Numbered from the stretch's first letter, positions 8,268 to 18,102 are shown. The stretch is DNA of 64,000 nt from Paenibacillus montanisoli (GCF_003268025.1 NZ_QLUW01000005.1:310001-374000); one strand, 5' to 3'. The notes: generated by a model from the sequence alone, not told the origin. Translations and numbers: made by a program.

Positions 8268-9611
8268 TCAAAAAATCCAGTACACCCAGTACGTGAGCAT
8301 AACAAGCGTTGCTAACACCGTCACCGGAATGACGATGATCGTGACTTTCAAATACTCGCCCCAGTTGAGTTTCACGCCCCCTTTTCGAATGATGTGCATC
8401 CACATGATGGTGGCCAGCGTGCCGATCGGAAGCAGAAGCGAGCCGATGTCGCTGCCAATGACGCTTGCCAGGTAGGAGACTTTCAGCGTAAGCGGATCGA
8501 GTCCCATATTCGTTAGCGTCAATGTACCGATCATCAAGGCCGGATGATTGTTGAACAGGTTGGACATGATGGTCATCAAGGCGCCCATTAGAACGCTTGC
8601 ATGCAATAGGCTGCCGGAGATGAGCGGCTGTAAATAGTGGATGAGCAATTCGGTCAAGCCGATATTTTTCAACCCGTAAATAATGACGTACATACCGAAA
8701 GCAAAGATCAGAATATACCACGGCGTTTTCTTGACCATGTCGAGCGGCGGTATTTTCAAGTAGATCCAGCGCCATCCGAGCAGAGCGGCCGAGCCGATCA
8801 CCGCCATGAGCGACACCGGGAAATGAATATAGGATGCGACGAACAGGCTAACGCGCACGCAGAAGATGAAGATGAGCACGTTCCGCATGAACTTGCCGCG
8901 GTTCTCCGTGTTCAGCACACCGCCTTTGAGCGGATGGCCTCCCGGCGGGAAATGCCATTTCTTGACGGCGGGCAGCTTCTTCGGGAGCGTCCGGTAGAAC
9001 ATGGCGAACAGCAGCACCGTAAGCAGCAAGAGCCCCAGGAAGGAAGGTACGAACATCATCGCTGTTTGCATGTAGAGATCCATATCAACGATTTTCAGTG
9101 CGATCAGATTGACGATGTTGCTGACGCCGATAGGGGCGCTGGAGGCGGTGGCGATCAGTGCGCCGGAGAGGAGATACGGAATTTTCTGGCGGTTCTTGAG
9201 CCCCATGTTCTTGAGAAGCATAAGCAGGATCGGTGTCGTGATCAAAATGCTGCCGTCGTTGTTGACGAAGAGCGTCATCAGAAAACAGAACAGGTTTGTC
9301 AGCCAAAACAGACGAATGCCGGAGCCGCGAGCCGTTCGGGTTAAGATTTCGGCCGCCCAGTTGAAGAAGCCGAAGCTCTCGAGCACGATCGCCATTACGA
9401 TGGTCGCCATGATCGTAATGGCGGCGCCGCCGATTGTTTCCGTGATGGCTCCGAGATCGGCGAACGTCACGGTGCCGGTCAGGAACACGATAAAGGCGCC
9501 GACCGTTGCCGGGTAGGCTTCATTGATGTTAGGACGCCACAGGATGAAGCCGATGGTAAGCAAGAAGGTGCACACTGTAATCAAAGCCATTAAGTCGTGC
9601 ATGTTGTGCAT
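8268..9611 (-). CDS. ArsB/NhaD-type ion transporter
   Basis: This 447-aa integral membrane protein has about 11 hydrophobic segments. Features of the ion-transporter (IT) superfamily include the FVNNDGSILITTPILLML loop and a second NLFNNHPALMIG re-entrant motif. It resembles the arsenical pump membrane proteins ArsB and YwrK of Bacillus. No arsR, arsC or arsA is nearby, so arsenite export is not supported by context; an anion or Na+/H+ exchange role is equally possible. The ATG at 9611 has GAGAGGT at 7-base spacing. Confidence 0.8.
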   Translation of the reverse strand: MHNMHDLMALITVCTFLLTIGFILWRPNINEAYPATVGAFIVFLTGTVTFADLGAITETIGGAAITIMATIVMAIVLESFGFFNWAAEILTRTARGSGIRLFWLTNLFCFLMTLFVNNDGSILITTPILLMLLKNMGLKNRQKIPYLLSGALIATASSAPIGVSNIVNLIALKIVDMDLYMQTAMMFVPSFLGLLLLTVLLFAMFYRTLPKKLPAVKKWHFPPGGHPLKGGVLNTENRGKFMRNVLIFIFCVRVSLFVASYIHFPVSLMAVIGSAALLGWRWIYLKIPPLDMVKKTPWYILIFAFGMYVIIYGLKNIGLTELLIHYLQPLISGSLLHASVLMGALMTIMSNLFNNHPALMIGTLTLTNMGLDPLTLKVSYLASVIGSDIGSLLLPIGTLATIMWMHIIRKGGVKLNWGEYLKVTIIVIPVTVLATLVMLTYWVYWIF

Positions 9612-9806
9612 GTCTTTACCTCTCTTCAGATGTTCATATCTCTAGTCTTTTGTCTCCTTTCAACACCGAATCGCAACGCTTGCTGCCGTGCTTATTTTCA
9701 TAGATTCCTCTTTCTCACGCCCCTTTCTATCCGTGATCTACTGTATTTATATGTACAAGACAGATGGCTCGTACTGGACAATACCCCCAACTCTATGAAA
9801 ACCATC

Positions 9807-9827
9807 ATCTATCAACGCTTGATAGAT
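9807..9827. promoter_or_regulatory. 9-bp inverted repeat upstream of the ArsB-like gene
   Basis: ATCTATCAA and TTGATAGAT flank a CGC centre, forming a perfect dyad. It lies about 200 bases upstream of the ArsB-like start, in a 326-base gap (9612-9937) that otherwise holds only a terminator at its left side. It could be an operator or a small hairpin; no regulator gene adjoins it. Confidence 0.4.
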
Positions 9828-9891
9828 ACCCCGGAATGACGGATGCCGGGTCGAGATCATTGCCTATCGCCCAGATTCGATAAAGTCGGCA

Positions 9892-9931
9892 TAAAAAATA
9901 GGACTGAGCAGATTCATGCCTGCCCAGTCCC
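9892..9931 (-). terminator. Terminator beyond the SLH remnant
   Basis: Read leftward, GGACTGGGCAGG pairs imperfectly with CTGCTCAGTCC and runs into TATTTTTTA. It lies directly after the SLH remnant and was probably the original end of the protease transcript. Confidence 0.75.
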
Positions 9932-9937
9932 ATCTGT

Positions 9938-10228
9938 TTACTTCATGAAGCCCACGTATTGCAGCCAACGCTTCAACACGACAGCAGCTTCCGCACGAGT
10001 CGCTCTCGCCTTCGGCAAGAATGCGCCTTCCTTGTTGCCTTGCAGAATGCCTGCTCCAGTCGCTTGTGCGACCGCAGCCTGTGCCCAGTTTGCGATGCTT
10101 CCCTTGTCCGTAAACGAAAGCTTCGTCGATGAACCAGATGCTTTGCCCGCGAATTTTAGCGCGCCGGCCAGCATAACCGCCATCTCTTCTCGCATAATCG
10201 TAGCGTTCGGCGCGAAGCTACCGAAGTG
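9938..10228 (-). pseudogene. SLH-domain remnant downstream of the subtilase
   Basis: The reading FGSFAPNATIMREEMAVML is the end of one S-layer-homology repeat. After it comes a whole SLH repeat (GAGILQGNKEGAFLPKARATRAEAAVVLKRW in part), then a stop. This reading is in the same frame as the protease gene at 10253-15112 but is cut off from it by a TGA at 10253 and a TAA about 24 bases further on. There is no ribosome binding site. It looks like the tail of a formerly SLH-anchored protease, with the first SLH repeat and most of the second deleted. Confidence 0.7.
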
Positions 10229-10252
10229 CCTTTAACAACAACCCCGAAGCGA

Positions 10253-13200
10253 TCATTTCAATTTATTTTTTCGTGCAGTCTTCACCGATACGATATTGGA
10301 TACACCCGCGTTCGGCCCGCCCGATACGACGATTCTGAACTTATACGCCGTACCTGCCGTTAATCCCGTTACCGTTGCTGCGGCGGCGTCGGCAGCCAGC
10401 CCATCCTTCACCTCGGATTTCGTCCAAGTCGCGCCATTATCGGTCGATTGTTCAATCGCAAGCTCCCATGCTTCCGATGCAGCGCTCCATTGGAACTCAG
10501 CTTCTTTCTCGGTAACGGATTTGTTCGTGAAATCGCTGATTGGCGTCACTGGTGTCGTCACATCCACGATATTGGAAATGCCCGCGTTCGGCCCGCCTGT
10601 TACAACGATTCTGAATTTATAGGCTGTACCTGCTTTCAAGCCTTGTACCTTTGCTGTCGTTGCGTCCAGCGCAAGCGGTTTTACCGTCTCCGCCACCTTC
10701 CAAGTAGCGCCGTCATCGCTAGACTGGTCGATGGAGATCGCCTCCGCGCCTTCTGCAGCACTCCATTTGAATTTAGCTTCATGCTCGTTGAACGATTTAT
10801 TCATAAGGTCGCTGATCGGTGCAGTATCTGCCAATTCATCGACGAAATCCTGCACGCCTTTACCGCCGACTGTCTCTTGCGGCGTTCCCGTAGCCTCGAA
10901 GTCTGCCTTCAGGAAGTTCTTGACGATAAAAGCCATGTCCTTCTCGTCAACGAGCCCATCCTGGTTCAAATCTTCCGCCGGGAAATTCGTGTCGGAGCGC
11001 TTATAGGCTTGAGCGGCCACCCGCTGCGCATCCAGAATATCGATCCTATGATCGCCGTTCACATCGCCGGCAAGGTTGAGGGCTTGAGCTAACATAGCAT
11101 TCTCCCCAACACGTTCATCAAACATCGTTTTACCGATTTTCATAGAGACTTGGCTAGTCAAATGCCCTGGAATTTCAATGGTGAATTCCGTCTCGGTTTC
11201 GCTGAGCGGGAGATTATTGAAAAAGACCCTGCCATTTCGCTCAATAGTCCCCTCATACGCAGTACCATCTAAGTTCGCGGTCACTTTAGCTCCCATTTTG
11301 CCGTAGTCTTTGGAATAATCCAGATTGCCAAAATCACCGTCGAAGGTCATGAAGGCTTCAGGCCACAATGACCCTTCTACATTGGAATGCTTAGCTGCCA
11401 CTTTGTAGCTGTCGACTTGATTGAAAAGAGGAATTTCCACAGCAGCTTCCTCTCCGGCTTTCGTATAGAAAAACTTCTCGATGTTCTGTTCGATATTCAT
11501 CTTATCGAGACCGGTGTACAACCTGTCATCAATCAATTTGAACGTCACATCAACGAAGGGCATGTCTCCGTCGAATCCGGCGAAGTTATCGCCGACTACG
11601 GAGGCACCGACGTTCACTACGTTCTTGGAAGACCAAACCGGGTCCTCGTGAATGACCGGTTCATCCAGTTTAACGGTTACGCCTGCTTCGTCTGCTTTTG
11701 CCTGGAATGCATCGTTTACTTTCACATTTACAAATTCAAGTTCTCTGTAGTAGCTCACATCGTATGTGCCTGCGATCAAATCCTCAACATTATGAAGGTT
11801 GAGCGTCATGGTGACTTCATCGTTTAAATACAATTTGTCCTTATCATACTCTGGAACAACATAAGGGGAGCCCGCTTTGATAAATCCGTAATGCTGGAAA
11901 TCCGCGACCAGGTAACCGTTCGTCGCCAAATCGATCGGGAATAGCGCCAGCGTAAGCGGCTTGTCCTTTTTCGTTTCCGGATCGATCAAATCTTCGCGCG
12001 TGACGCCGAACTTCACATCGCCATTGTCCTCGACTTTGAACTCGCCGTCGGGGTAGATATTCTGGTTCTGGTAATAGAACAGACGGTTAGCGGCTTGCGT
12101 GATGCCAAGCGGCGCCAGCTTTGCCGTCCCCTCGTCGCTCAGGTTAGCATGAATCCAAATCGCATCGTGGCTCGTGCCTTGCAATTCTTCCGTCGTAAAC
12201 ATCGAATCGTCGACTTCATACACGCCTGGCGCATAATCATTGAACGTCAGCGTAGGGCGCTTATTATCGATAATAAACATTTGTTCCTTCGTGTAGGTGC
12301 GGCCCTCTGCATCCTTCGCAATTAGACGAAGCTTATATTCGCCTTCGTTTAATAGCTCATATTGCGTCGAAATCCGATTGTCCGCTGGATCGCCGATATA
12401 CGGGAGTATATGCTCGCCCACTTGAATCCAAAGCTCTTCATCGACCGGGGCATCCGTTGCATCACGGGGTTGTGCAGCGAAGCTTCCGATCGGATTTCCG
12501 TCTTTATCCGTCACTACGGTTTCCACGGAGACCATAGGACTGTTCAGCTTGAACATCAAAAACTTCATGCTGTCTTGGAACGGATGAGCAACCGACGGAT
12601 ACTCCGACATGAACGCCGGATTTAACAGGCGCATATAGTCGATGCCCGGCTCCACGACGCGAATCGCAAACGGAAGCTGATACTTCTCTTCTGCATTTTC
12701 CGCGTTGGCAAGGTGGACATAGCCTTCATATCTGCCGTTGGCCGCAGTGGACGGAACGACAACGGTTACCGGCAAGGTGACCGATGCTCCGGCAGGAACC
12801 ATTACGGAATCTACGCCTCCAACATCAACCGAAACGTTGTTGTCCGCCGCGTTCACGCTGCCGCCCGCAAAATACTCGGCAGCTATCGTAAAGGTTTTAT
12901 TGATTGCGCCGCGGTTCGTGATGGTCATGCTTCTGCTTTCGCCGATCTCCTGGAACTTAGCATGGTTGCCGAAGGAAATCGAACCTGTAGGGTTGTCAAT
13001 CGTAACCGGCATTCCTTTCTGATCGAGCGTCTGGACTTTGTTCAATACCGTTATAGACACATCCGCATTCACGGCTTCCGTCACGTCGACTTCGCCAGCA
13101 CCCGCTTGATAAACGGAGTAGTCGCCGTTCAGATCGTCCGCCGTATTCATCAGAGCCGCTCTAACGTCAAACGGCGTGTAGTCGGGTTGCTGCTGCAAAA

Positions 13201-15112
13201 TAAGGGCGATAATACCCGCTACATGCGGCGTTGCCATCGATGTGCCCGAAATGCGCGCATACGCATGCGAATAGTCAATGCCTTCTTCAGGGCTGTGAAT
13301 ATACTCCGGGTAAGTCGAGTACACGTTCACGCCCGGCCCGACGACATCCGGCTTAATATCGTAGCTGCCGTTAACGGGGCCTCTGCCGCTGAAATTAGCC
13401 AAATGGCCGCCTTCGGTAACGGTGCTTCCGATGGAGTTGAACGACACCTTCGGATCCGCCATTGCTTTCAAGGCTTCGCCTACCGCTTGAGTCGTTCCGA
13501 AGGTCGGGATCAAGCCAGAGCCATCGCCTACAAACGGAATATCGCCATCCGCGTTATTCGACATGATCGCGGCAATAGCGCCTGCTTTCGCCGCATTTTC
13601 CACTTTGGTCTGGAGGGAAAGCGTGCCGCGCTGAATGAATGCGATTTTTCCCGTAAGGTCCTTGCCTTCGAAGTCAGCCGTATCCGCTAATCCTACATCA
13701 ACGATCTCGAAGGGTTGTTCCGTGTTCAACAAGCTTTCCATCGAGGAATAGTTGTACGCAATAACATGCATCTCATCCAGCGAAATCGAACCCGATGCAT
13801 CCGACACGCTGCCCGTCATGGTCTTCAGCGTAATCGCAAAATCGCTTGCGCCAACCGTAATGCCGAGCGGCGACGTGCCCGGAGAGGTTACCGTTTTCTC
13901 ATCCGGTCCTGCATTGCCTGCCGCTACCGCGCATACTACGCCAAGCAGCGTTGCGTTGTTGATCGAGACGGCCTCGGCCATGAGCGGGTCATTAACCATA
14001 ACCCCAAGAGAAAGGTTGATGACATCCATGCCGTCTTGAACGGCCTTATCAATCCCCGCCATAATCTGGCTCTCCGTGCCGCCGCCGTAAGGGCCTAATA
14101 CACGGTACGCATACAGATCCGCTTCAGGGGCTACGCCAAGCGTCGGCGCATCGGTCGCGCCGTTCTCCGCGCGGGCAGCGATCGTTCCGGACACGTGCGT
14201 GCCGTGAGACGTATAGTAGGTCCCGCTTCCCTGATCCTCCGGTTGACCGGAGGCTTGCCAATCCTTATAGGTGGTTTCCATGGGGTCCGCATCGTTATCG
14301 ATGGCGTCCCAGCCTTTGACGGTAGTTGGATCAATCGTCTTCGGATCTACGCCCTCTTGCGCGCGGTAGCCTTTATAGGCGTGCGTCAAATCAGGATGAT
14401 TATAGTCAATCCCCGTGTCCAGTACGCCCACTTTAATCCCTTGGCCTTTAATGCCCTTCGCATGCAGGTCGTAAATGCCATCCAGCGGAATCGAGTTATC
14501 GGTGGACGGGGCATCCGATTGCTGGGCGGTCTCCGCCCCGGTTAGCAGCTCCATCTCTTTCGGGTCCAGCTGTACGACATTATCCTTATAAATATGTTTG
14601 ACGACGCCCGAACTTAGCAGGCTTTCGATGTCTTTGCCAGGCAAAGACATGGCAACGCCATTAAAGGCATGACGATATTCTCTAGTGATTGCTATCTCTT
14701 CTGCTCCAAAGGCAGCTGGGCCTTGCTCGGCCGCTTTCTTCTCTGCCAGTTGCCGCACAAAGCTTTTGAACGTCGCATGGTCATCCTCTGCTTCCTCCAG
14801 CGCTTCATTGGGGGAAATTTTCACGCCTCTGGACGATTGTTTGAGCACTTCCACCTGCGCCGGCGCCTGCTTAAATTCCACGATGACGGCGACGGAACCC
14901 GAGCTCTTGAGGTTCAGGTCGGGCGAAATGACGGGCCGCTTGAAATCCAGCTGGTTTAGTGCGTTTTGTTGCTCCGGCGACAATTGATTCAGAAGATAAC
15001 TCGGATCCTCGTGCGGATTCGCTGCAAAAACATTAAAGGGAAGGGCAAGCGATAGTAGCATGCTGCCGACGACAACTTTCGAGACAAGTTTATTCCTGCT
15101 GCTTTTTTGCAT
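10253..15112 (-). CDS. Large secreted S8 subtilisin-like protease
   Basis: The 1619-aa protein has a Sec signal peptide (about residues 1-30) and an I9-type propeptide. The peptidase S8 domain has D232 (LDTGID), H303 (SHGTHVSG), oxyanion N400 and S625 (SGTSMATPH), with a PA domain inserted at about 445-570. A long beta-rich region follows, then a dockerin-like pair of calcium loops (DVNGDHRIDILD and DLNQDGLVDEKD, about 1346-1402) and two near-identical fibronectin-III repeats ending in TARKNKLK. It should digest extracellular protein. The ATG at 15112 has AAGGAG. A wall anchor is missing because the SLH module lies behind stop codons, so the product is probably released. Confidence 0.93.
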   Translation of the reverse strand: MQKSSRNKLVSKVVVGSMLLSLALPFNVFAANPHEDPSYLLNQLSPEQQNALNQLDFKRPVISPDLNLKSSGSVAVIVEFKQAPAQVEVLKQSSRGVKISPNEALEEAEDDHATFKSFVRQLAEKKAAEQGPAAFGAEEIAITREYRHAFNGVAMSLPGKDIESLLSSGVVKHIYKDNVVQLDPKEMELLTGAETAQQSDAPSTDNSIPLDGIYDLHAKGIKGQGIKVGVLDTGIDYNHPDLTHAYKGYRAQEGVDPKTIDPTTVKGWDAIDNDADPMETTYKDWQASGQPEDQGSGTYYTSHGTHVSGTIAARAENGATDAPTLGVAPEADLYAYRVLGPYGGGTESQIMAGIDKAVQDGMDVINLSLGVMVNDPLMAEAVSINNATLLGVVCAVAAGNAGPDEKTVTSPGTSPLGITVGASDFAITLKTMTGSVSDASGSISLDEMHVIAYNYSSMESLLNTEQPFEIVDVGLADTADFEGKDLTGKIAFIQRGTLSLQTKVENAAKAGAIAAIMSNNADGDIPFVGDGSGLIPTFGTTQAVGEALKAMADPKVSFNSIGSTVTEGGHLANFSGRGPVNGSYDIKPDVVGPGVNVYSTYPEYIHSPEEGIDYSHAYARISGTSMATPHVAGIIALILQQQPDYTPFDVRAALMNTADDLNGDYSVYQAGAGEVDVTEAVNADVSITVLNKVQTLDQKGMPVTIDNPTGSISFGNHAKFQEIGESRSMTITNRGAINKTFTIAAEYFAGGSVNAADNNVSVDVGGVDSVMVPAGASVTLPVTVVVPSTAANGRYEGYVHLANAENAEEKYQLPFAIRVVEPGIDYMRLLNPAFMSEYPSVAHPFQDSMKFLMFKLNSPMVSVETVVTDKDGNPIGSFAAQPRDATDAPVDEELWIQVGEHILPYIGDPADNRISTQYELLNEGEYKLRLIAKDAEGRTYTKEQMFIIDNKRPTLTFNDYAPGVYEVDDSMFTTEELQGTSHDAIWIHANLSDEGTAKLAPLGITQAANRLFYYQNQNIYPDGEFKVEDNGDVKFGVTREDLIDPETKKDKPLTLALFPIDLATNGYLVADFQHYGFIKAGSPYVVPEYDKDKLYLNDEVTMTLNLHNVEDLIAGTYDVSYYRELEFVNVKVNDAFQAKADEAGVTVKLDEPVIHEDPVWSSKNVVNVGASVVGDNFAGFDGDMPFVDVTFKLIDDRLYTGLDKMNIEQNIEKFFYTKAGEEAAVEIPLFNQVDSYKVAAKHSNVEGSLWPEAFMTFDGDFGNLDYSKDYGKMGAKVTANLDGTAYEGTIERNGRVFFNNLPLSETETEFTIEIPGHLTSQVSMKIGKTMFDERVGENAMLAQALNLAGDVNGDHRIDILDAQRVAAQAYKRSDTNFPAEDLNQDGLVDEKDMAFIVKNFLKADFEATGTPQETVGGKGVQDFVDELADTAPISDLMNKSFNEHEAKFKWSAAEGAEAISIDQSSDDGATWKVAETVKPLALDATTAKVQGLKAGTAYKFRIVVTGGPNAGISNIVDVTTPVTPISDFTNKSVTEKEAEFQWSAASEAWELAIEQSTDNGATWTKSEVKDGLAADAAAATVTGLTAGTAYKFRIVVSGGPNAGVSNIVSVKTARKNKLK

Positions 15113-15225
15113 ACCGACTCTCCTTAATTGAAAAAAAAGTAAAAAAATAAAGAATGCTAGAATACCTATCTTCTAATCTACTTGCATTGCCGCTAGAGGT
15201 AAATGGGGGGAATTTTGCACGTCAA

Positions 15226-15256
15226 AAAGCCCCGTCCTTAGACAGGACGGGGCTTT
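15226..15256 (-). terminator. Terminator of the amino-acid ABC operon
   Basis: AAAGCCCCGTCCT and AGGACGGGGCTTT form a perfect 13-bp stem with a TTAGA loop. Read leftward it is followed by TTGACG. It separates the ABC transporter operon from the protease promoter region. Confidence 0.88.
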
Positions 15257-15287
15257 CAACTATAAATAAATACCAATCGATCCATTA

Positions 15288-16043
15288 TTAGTTATAATTT
15301 TCAGACAATTTCGATAGAAACTGCCGCGTTCTCTCGTGCCGAGGGCTGCCAAATAATTGCTCGGGTGGGCCTTCTTCGACGATTACGCCATCATCGATCA
15401 GCATAATGCGGTCAGCGACATCGCGGGCGAATCTCATTTCATGCGTGACGATTATCATCGTACGGCCTTCCGCTGCCAATTGACGGATTACCTTTAGCAC
15501 CTCCCGCACAAGCTCGGGATCGAGCGCCGAGGTCGGTTCGTCGAATAGCAGCAGCTTCGGATCGATGGACATCGCCCTCGCGATGCCAACCCGCTGCTGC
15601 TGGCCGCCGGAGAGCTGGTGCGGATAAGCATCGGCTTTATCCGTTAACCCCACCTTCTCGAGCAGCGAGAGCGCTCTCGTCTCGGCCTCTGTCTTCGTGC
15701 GGCGCAAAGCGGTAATCTGGCCCTCCATCACGTTCTGAAGCGCGGTCATATGGGGGAACAGATGATAGGCTTGAAAGACCATCCCCGTCTGGCGGCGCAG
15801 CAACAGCACTTCGGCATGCTTCGGCTTGCTGCCGGGCTCGAAGCGAATGCGCTGCGCGCCAATCGCGATCGTGCCCGAGGTGGGCGTCTCCAGAACGTTC
15901 AAGCAGCGCAGCAGCGTCGATTTGCCGGAGCCGGACGGGCCAATGATCACGAGAACATGGCCCTGCTCCAGCTGCAGATCGATGCCATTCAGAACGGAGG
16001 CGTCTCCGAACGACTTCGTTAGATTTTGAACCTCAAGCATCAT
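15288..16043 (-). CDS. Amino-acid ABC transporter ATP-binding protein
   Basis: This 251-aa ATPase has Walker [10 protein letters not shown], the Q-loop, the [14 protein letters not shown] signature, Walker [14 protein letters not shown] and the H-loop THEM. It is close to the GlnQ/TcyN subgroup of polar amino-acid importers. AGGGAG lies 9 bases before ATG 16043, and the gene starts 14 bases after the permease stop. It energises uptake through the permease with the lipoprotein encoded upstream. Confidence 0.93.
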   Translation of the reverse strand: MMLEVQNLTKSFGDASVLNGIDLQLEQGHVLVIIGPSGSGKSTLLRCLNVLETPTSGTIAIGAQRIRFEPGSKPKHAEVLLLRRQTGMVFQAYHLFPHMTALQNVMEGQITALRRTKTEAETRALSLLEKVGLTDKADAYPHQLSGGQQQRVGIARAMSIDPKLLLFDEPTSALDPELVREVLKVIRQLAAEGRTMIIVTHEMRFARDVADRIMLIDDGVIVEEGPPEQLFGSPRHERTRQFLSKLSENYN

Positions 16044-16057
16044 AATCGGTACGCTCC

Positions 16058-16735
16058 CTACTTGGCGTGATAACGTTCGTAGTAACGCTCCAGCCTATGC
16101 TGAAGCGCGGATAGTACGGTGCACAGCATCAAATAGATTAAGGCAACCTCGCAATAGATGAGCAAGGGCTCGTAGACCGTCGCCGTTATTTCCTGCCCTT
16201 TCCGGAACATCTCCGTTAACGTTACCGTCGCCGCCAGCGAGGTGTCCTTCACGAGGCTGATGAACGAATTGGATAACGGCGGGACGGACACCCGCGCGGC
16301 TTGCGGCAGGATGATCCGGCGCAGGGTCGTTAGCCGCGTCTGTCCAAGCGAGTAAGCGGCCTCCCATTGCCCGCGCGGTATCGAAATAATCGCGGCGCGG
16401 ATAATTTCGGAGCCGTATGCGCCCACGCTGAGCGTGAAGCCGATGACCGCCGCGGGAAAGGCATCGATCGTAATGCCGATGCTCGGCAGCCCGTAGAAAA
16501 TAATGAACAGCTGCACCAGCAGCGGAGTGCCGCGGATTATCCACACATAGAAGCGCGCCAGCTCAGCCAGCGCGCGGAAATCCGACAGCCGCACAAGCGC
16601 GGTCGCAATCGCCAGTGCAAGGCCGAGCGCGAACGAGATCAGCGTAAGCGGCACGGTGAAGAGAAGCCCCGCCTTCAGCAGAGGCATGAAGGATTCGATA
16701 AAGATGTGCAGCAGACGCTCTGTGCGATCGCTCAT
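16058..16735 (-). CDS. Amino-acid ABC transporter permease
   Basis: This 225-aa membrane protein has about five transmembrane segments and the His/Glu/Gln-type binding-protein-dependent transport signature; its cytoplasmic coupling segment reads GQTRLTTLRRIILPQAA. It is placed between the binding protein and the ATPase, 14-15 bases from each. By resemblance of the operon's binding protein the likely substrate is cystine or a similar polar amino acid. Confidence 0.92.
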   Translation of the reverse strand: MSDRTERLLHIFIESFMPLLKAGLLFTVPLTLISFALGLALAIATALVRLSDFRALAELARFYVWIIRGTPLLVQLFIIFYGLPSIGITIDAFPAAVIGFTLSVGAYGSEIIRAAIISIPRGQWEAAYSLGQTRLTTLRRIILPQAARVSVPPLSNSFISLVKDTSLAATVTLTEMFRKGQEITATVYEPLLIYCEVALIYLMLCTVLSALQHRLERYYERYHAK

Positions 16736-16750
16736 GATGACTTACCGCCT

Positions 16751-17569
16751 TTACTTCGACACATCCTCGCCGAAATACGTTTTGGATATGTTCAGATAGG
16801 TGCCGTCCGCTTTCATATCGGCGAGCGCCTTATTGACGGCGCTGACCAGATCCGCATTGCCTTTCTGGAACAGCAGGCCGCTCTCCGACGCGCTCTCCGT
16901 CTCGTCGACCACTTTGATCGGCACGTCCGGACGCTGCTTCTTCAGATCTAGGAAGCTCAACTCGTCGTTAATCGTGGCATCGATCCGCTTCGAAGTCAGC
17001 AGGTCGATCGCCTGGTTGAAGCCATCGATCTGAACGATCTCCGCGCCGTTTGCCTTCGCGATGTCGGCAAGATTGCTCGTCAACGACTGCCCGGATTTTT
17101 TGCCCTTCAAGTCTGCCAGCTTCTTGATGTCCGTGTTGCCCTCCTGCACGATCAGCACCGCTTTGGAAACGATGTACGGATCGGAAAAGTCGTATTTCGC
17201 CTTGCGGTCATCCTTGATCGTTACCTCGTTCGCCACCATATTGTAGCGGCCCGCATCGAGCCCGGCCAGCATGCCGTCCCAATTTGTCTCAATGAATTTG
17301 GCTTTCACCCCGAGCCGCTTGGCGACCTCCTCGGCAATTTGGACGTCGAAGCCGGTCAGCTTCCCGTCCTTGTCATGAAAAGTGAACGGAGCATAGGTTC
17401 CTTCGGTGCCAATCGTAATCTCTCCGTTGGACTTGATCGTTTCAAGCAAAGTCGCTTTACCCGGTGCATTTGCCTCGTTGCCCGACTCCTGCTTGCCGCA
17501 TGCCGACAGATTGAAAGCCAGCAGCGCGGTCGCAGCGAGCGCGAAATAGAAGCGGTTTGTGCCTGTCAT
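16751..17569 (-). CDS. Amino-acid (cystine-type) binding lipoprotein
   Basis: This 272-aa solute-binding protein has a lipoprotein signal with the LSAC lipobox, then a family 3 binding fold (GTYAPFTFHDKDGKLTGFDV). The segment ETNWDGMLAGLDAGRYNMVA is like the cystine-binding proteins TcyJ and TcyK, so cystine is the best guess. The start is ATG 17569 with a G-rich ribosome binding site; the longer reading to 17671 adds a sequence unlike a signal peptide. It is the first gene of the operon, and the upstream region holds a 52-bp repeat array. Confidence 0.9.
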   Translation of the reverse strand: MTGTNRFYFALAATALLAFNLSACGKQESGNEANAPGKATLLETIKSNGEITIGTEGTYAPFTFHDKDGKLTGFDVQIAEEVAKRLGVKAKFIETNWDGMLAGLDAGRYNMVANEVTIKDDRKAKYDFSDPYIVSKAVLIVQEGNTDIKKLADLKGKKSGQSLTSNLADIAKANGAEIVQIDGFNQAIDLLTSKRIDATINDELSFLDLKKQRPDVPIKVVDETESASESGLLFQKGNADLVSAVNKALADMKADGTYLNISKTYFGEDVSK

Positions 17570-17667
17570 CTTTGCAATTCCCCCCAATATAGAAACTTTG
17601 AGAGTAGTATGCGGACTTTCAGATTGGTTCATTCCTCCAGAACTGGCGTGGAGCGGCGTAGCGCGGC

Positions 17668-17966
17668 TCATGTGCGGTAACTCGTTCCTCTCTTGAGCGG
17701 GTCTTCGGCCGTTTTGGGCTCATGTGCGGTAACTGGTTCCTCTCTTGGGCGGGTTTGCGGCTGTTTTGGGCTCATGTGCGGTAACTCGTTCCTCTCTTGG
17801 ACGGTTTGCGGCCGTTTTGGGCTCTTGTGCGGTAACTCGTTCCTCTCTTGGGCGGGGCTGCGGCCGTTTTGGGCTCATGTGCGGTAACTCGTTCCTCTCT
17901 TGGGCGGGGCTGCGGCCGTTTTGGGCTCATGTGCGGTAACTCGTTCCTCTCTTGGGCGGTTTGAAT
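17668..17966. repeat. Array of six 52-bp tandem repeats
   Basis: Six units start at 17672, 17724, 17776, 17827, 17879 and 17931, so the period is 52 bases with one 51-base step. Each begins GTGCGGTAACT, continues with CGTTCCTCTCTTGG in most copies and ends in GCGGCCGTTTTGGGCTC. The array lies in the divergent gap 17570-18147, between the ABC operon and the Bcr-like exporter. The small open frames over it are by-products of the repetition. The unit core is shared with the arrays at 37.1 and 56.7 kb. Confidence 0.95.
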
Positions 17967-18074
17967 CTACTTCCTCTCTGTGGCGAGATTGTAGTGGAAA
18001 TGGCGCACCTCGTGCAACACATTAGTGAACCAATGGCGAGCACCGACGGTGGGCGGCCGCCCGCTGCCCGTTCT

Positions 18075-18102
18075 TTGACAGCTCAGGGGGGTGTACTATA
18101 AT
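18075..18102 (+). promoter_or_regulatory. Sigma-A promoter of the Bcr-like exporter
   Basis: A perfect TTGACA (18075-18080) and TATAAT (18097-18102) are separated by 16 bases. The start codon follows about 45 bases after the -10 box. Confidence 0.85.

Noticed and set aside
8268-9611. Arsenic-resistance operon
   Set aside because: Only the transporter is present; there is no arsR, arsC, arsA or acr3, so an arsenic role is not supported by context.
17693-17939. Two 64-aa open frames in the 17.7-kb array
   Set aside because: They are repeat by-products without ribosome binding sites and lie upstream of a clear promoter for the next gene.
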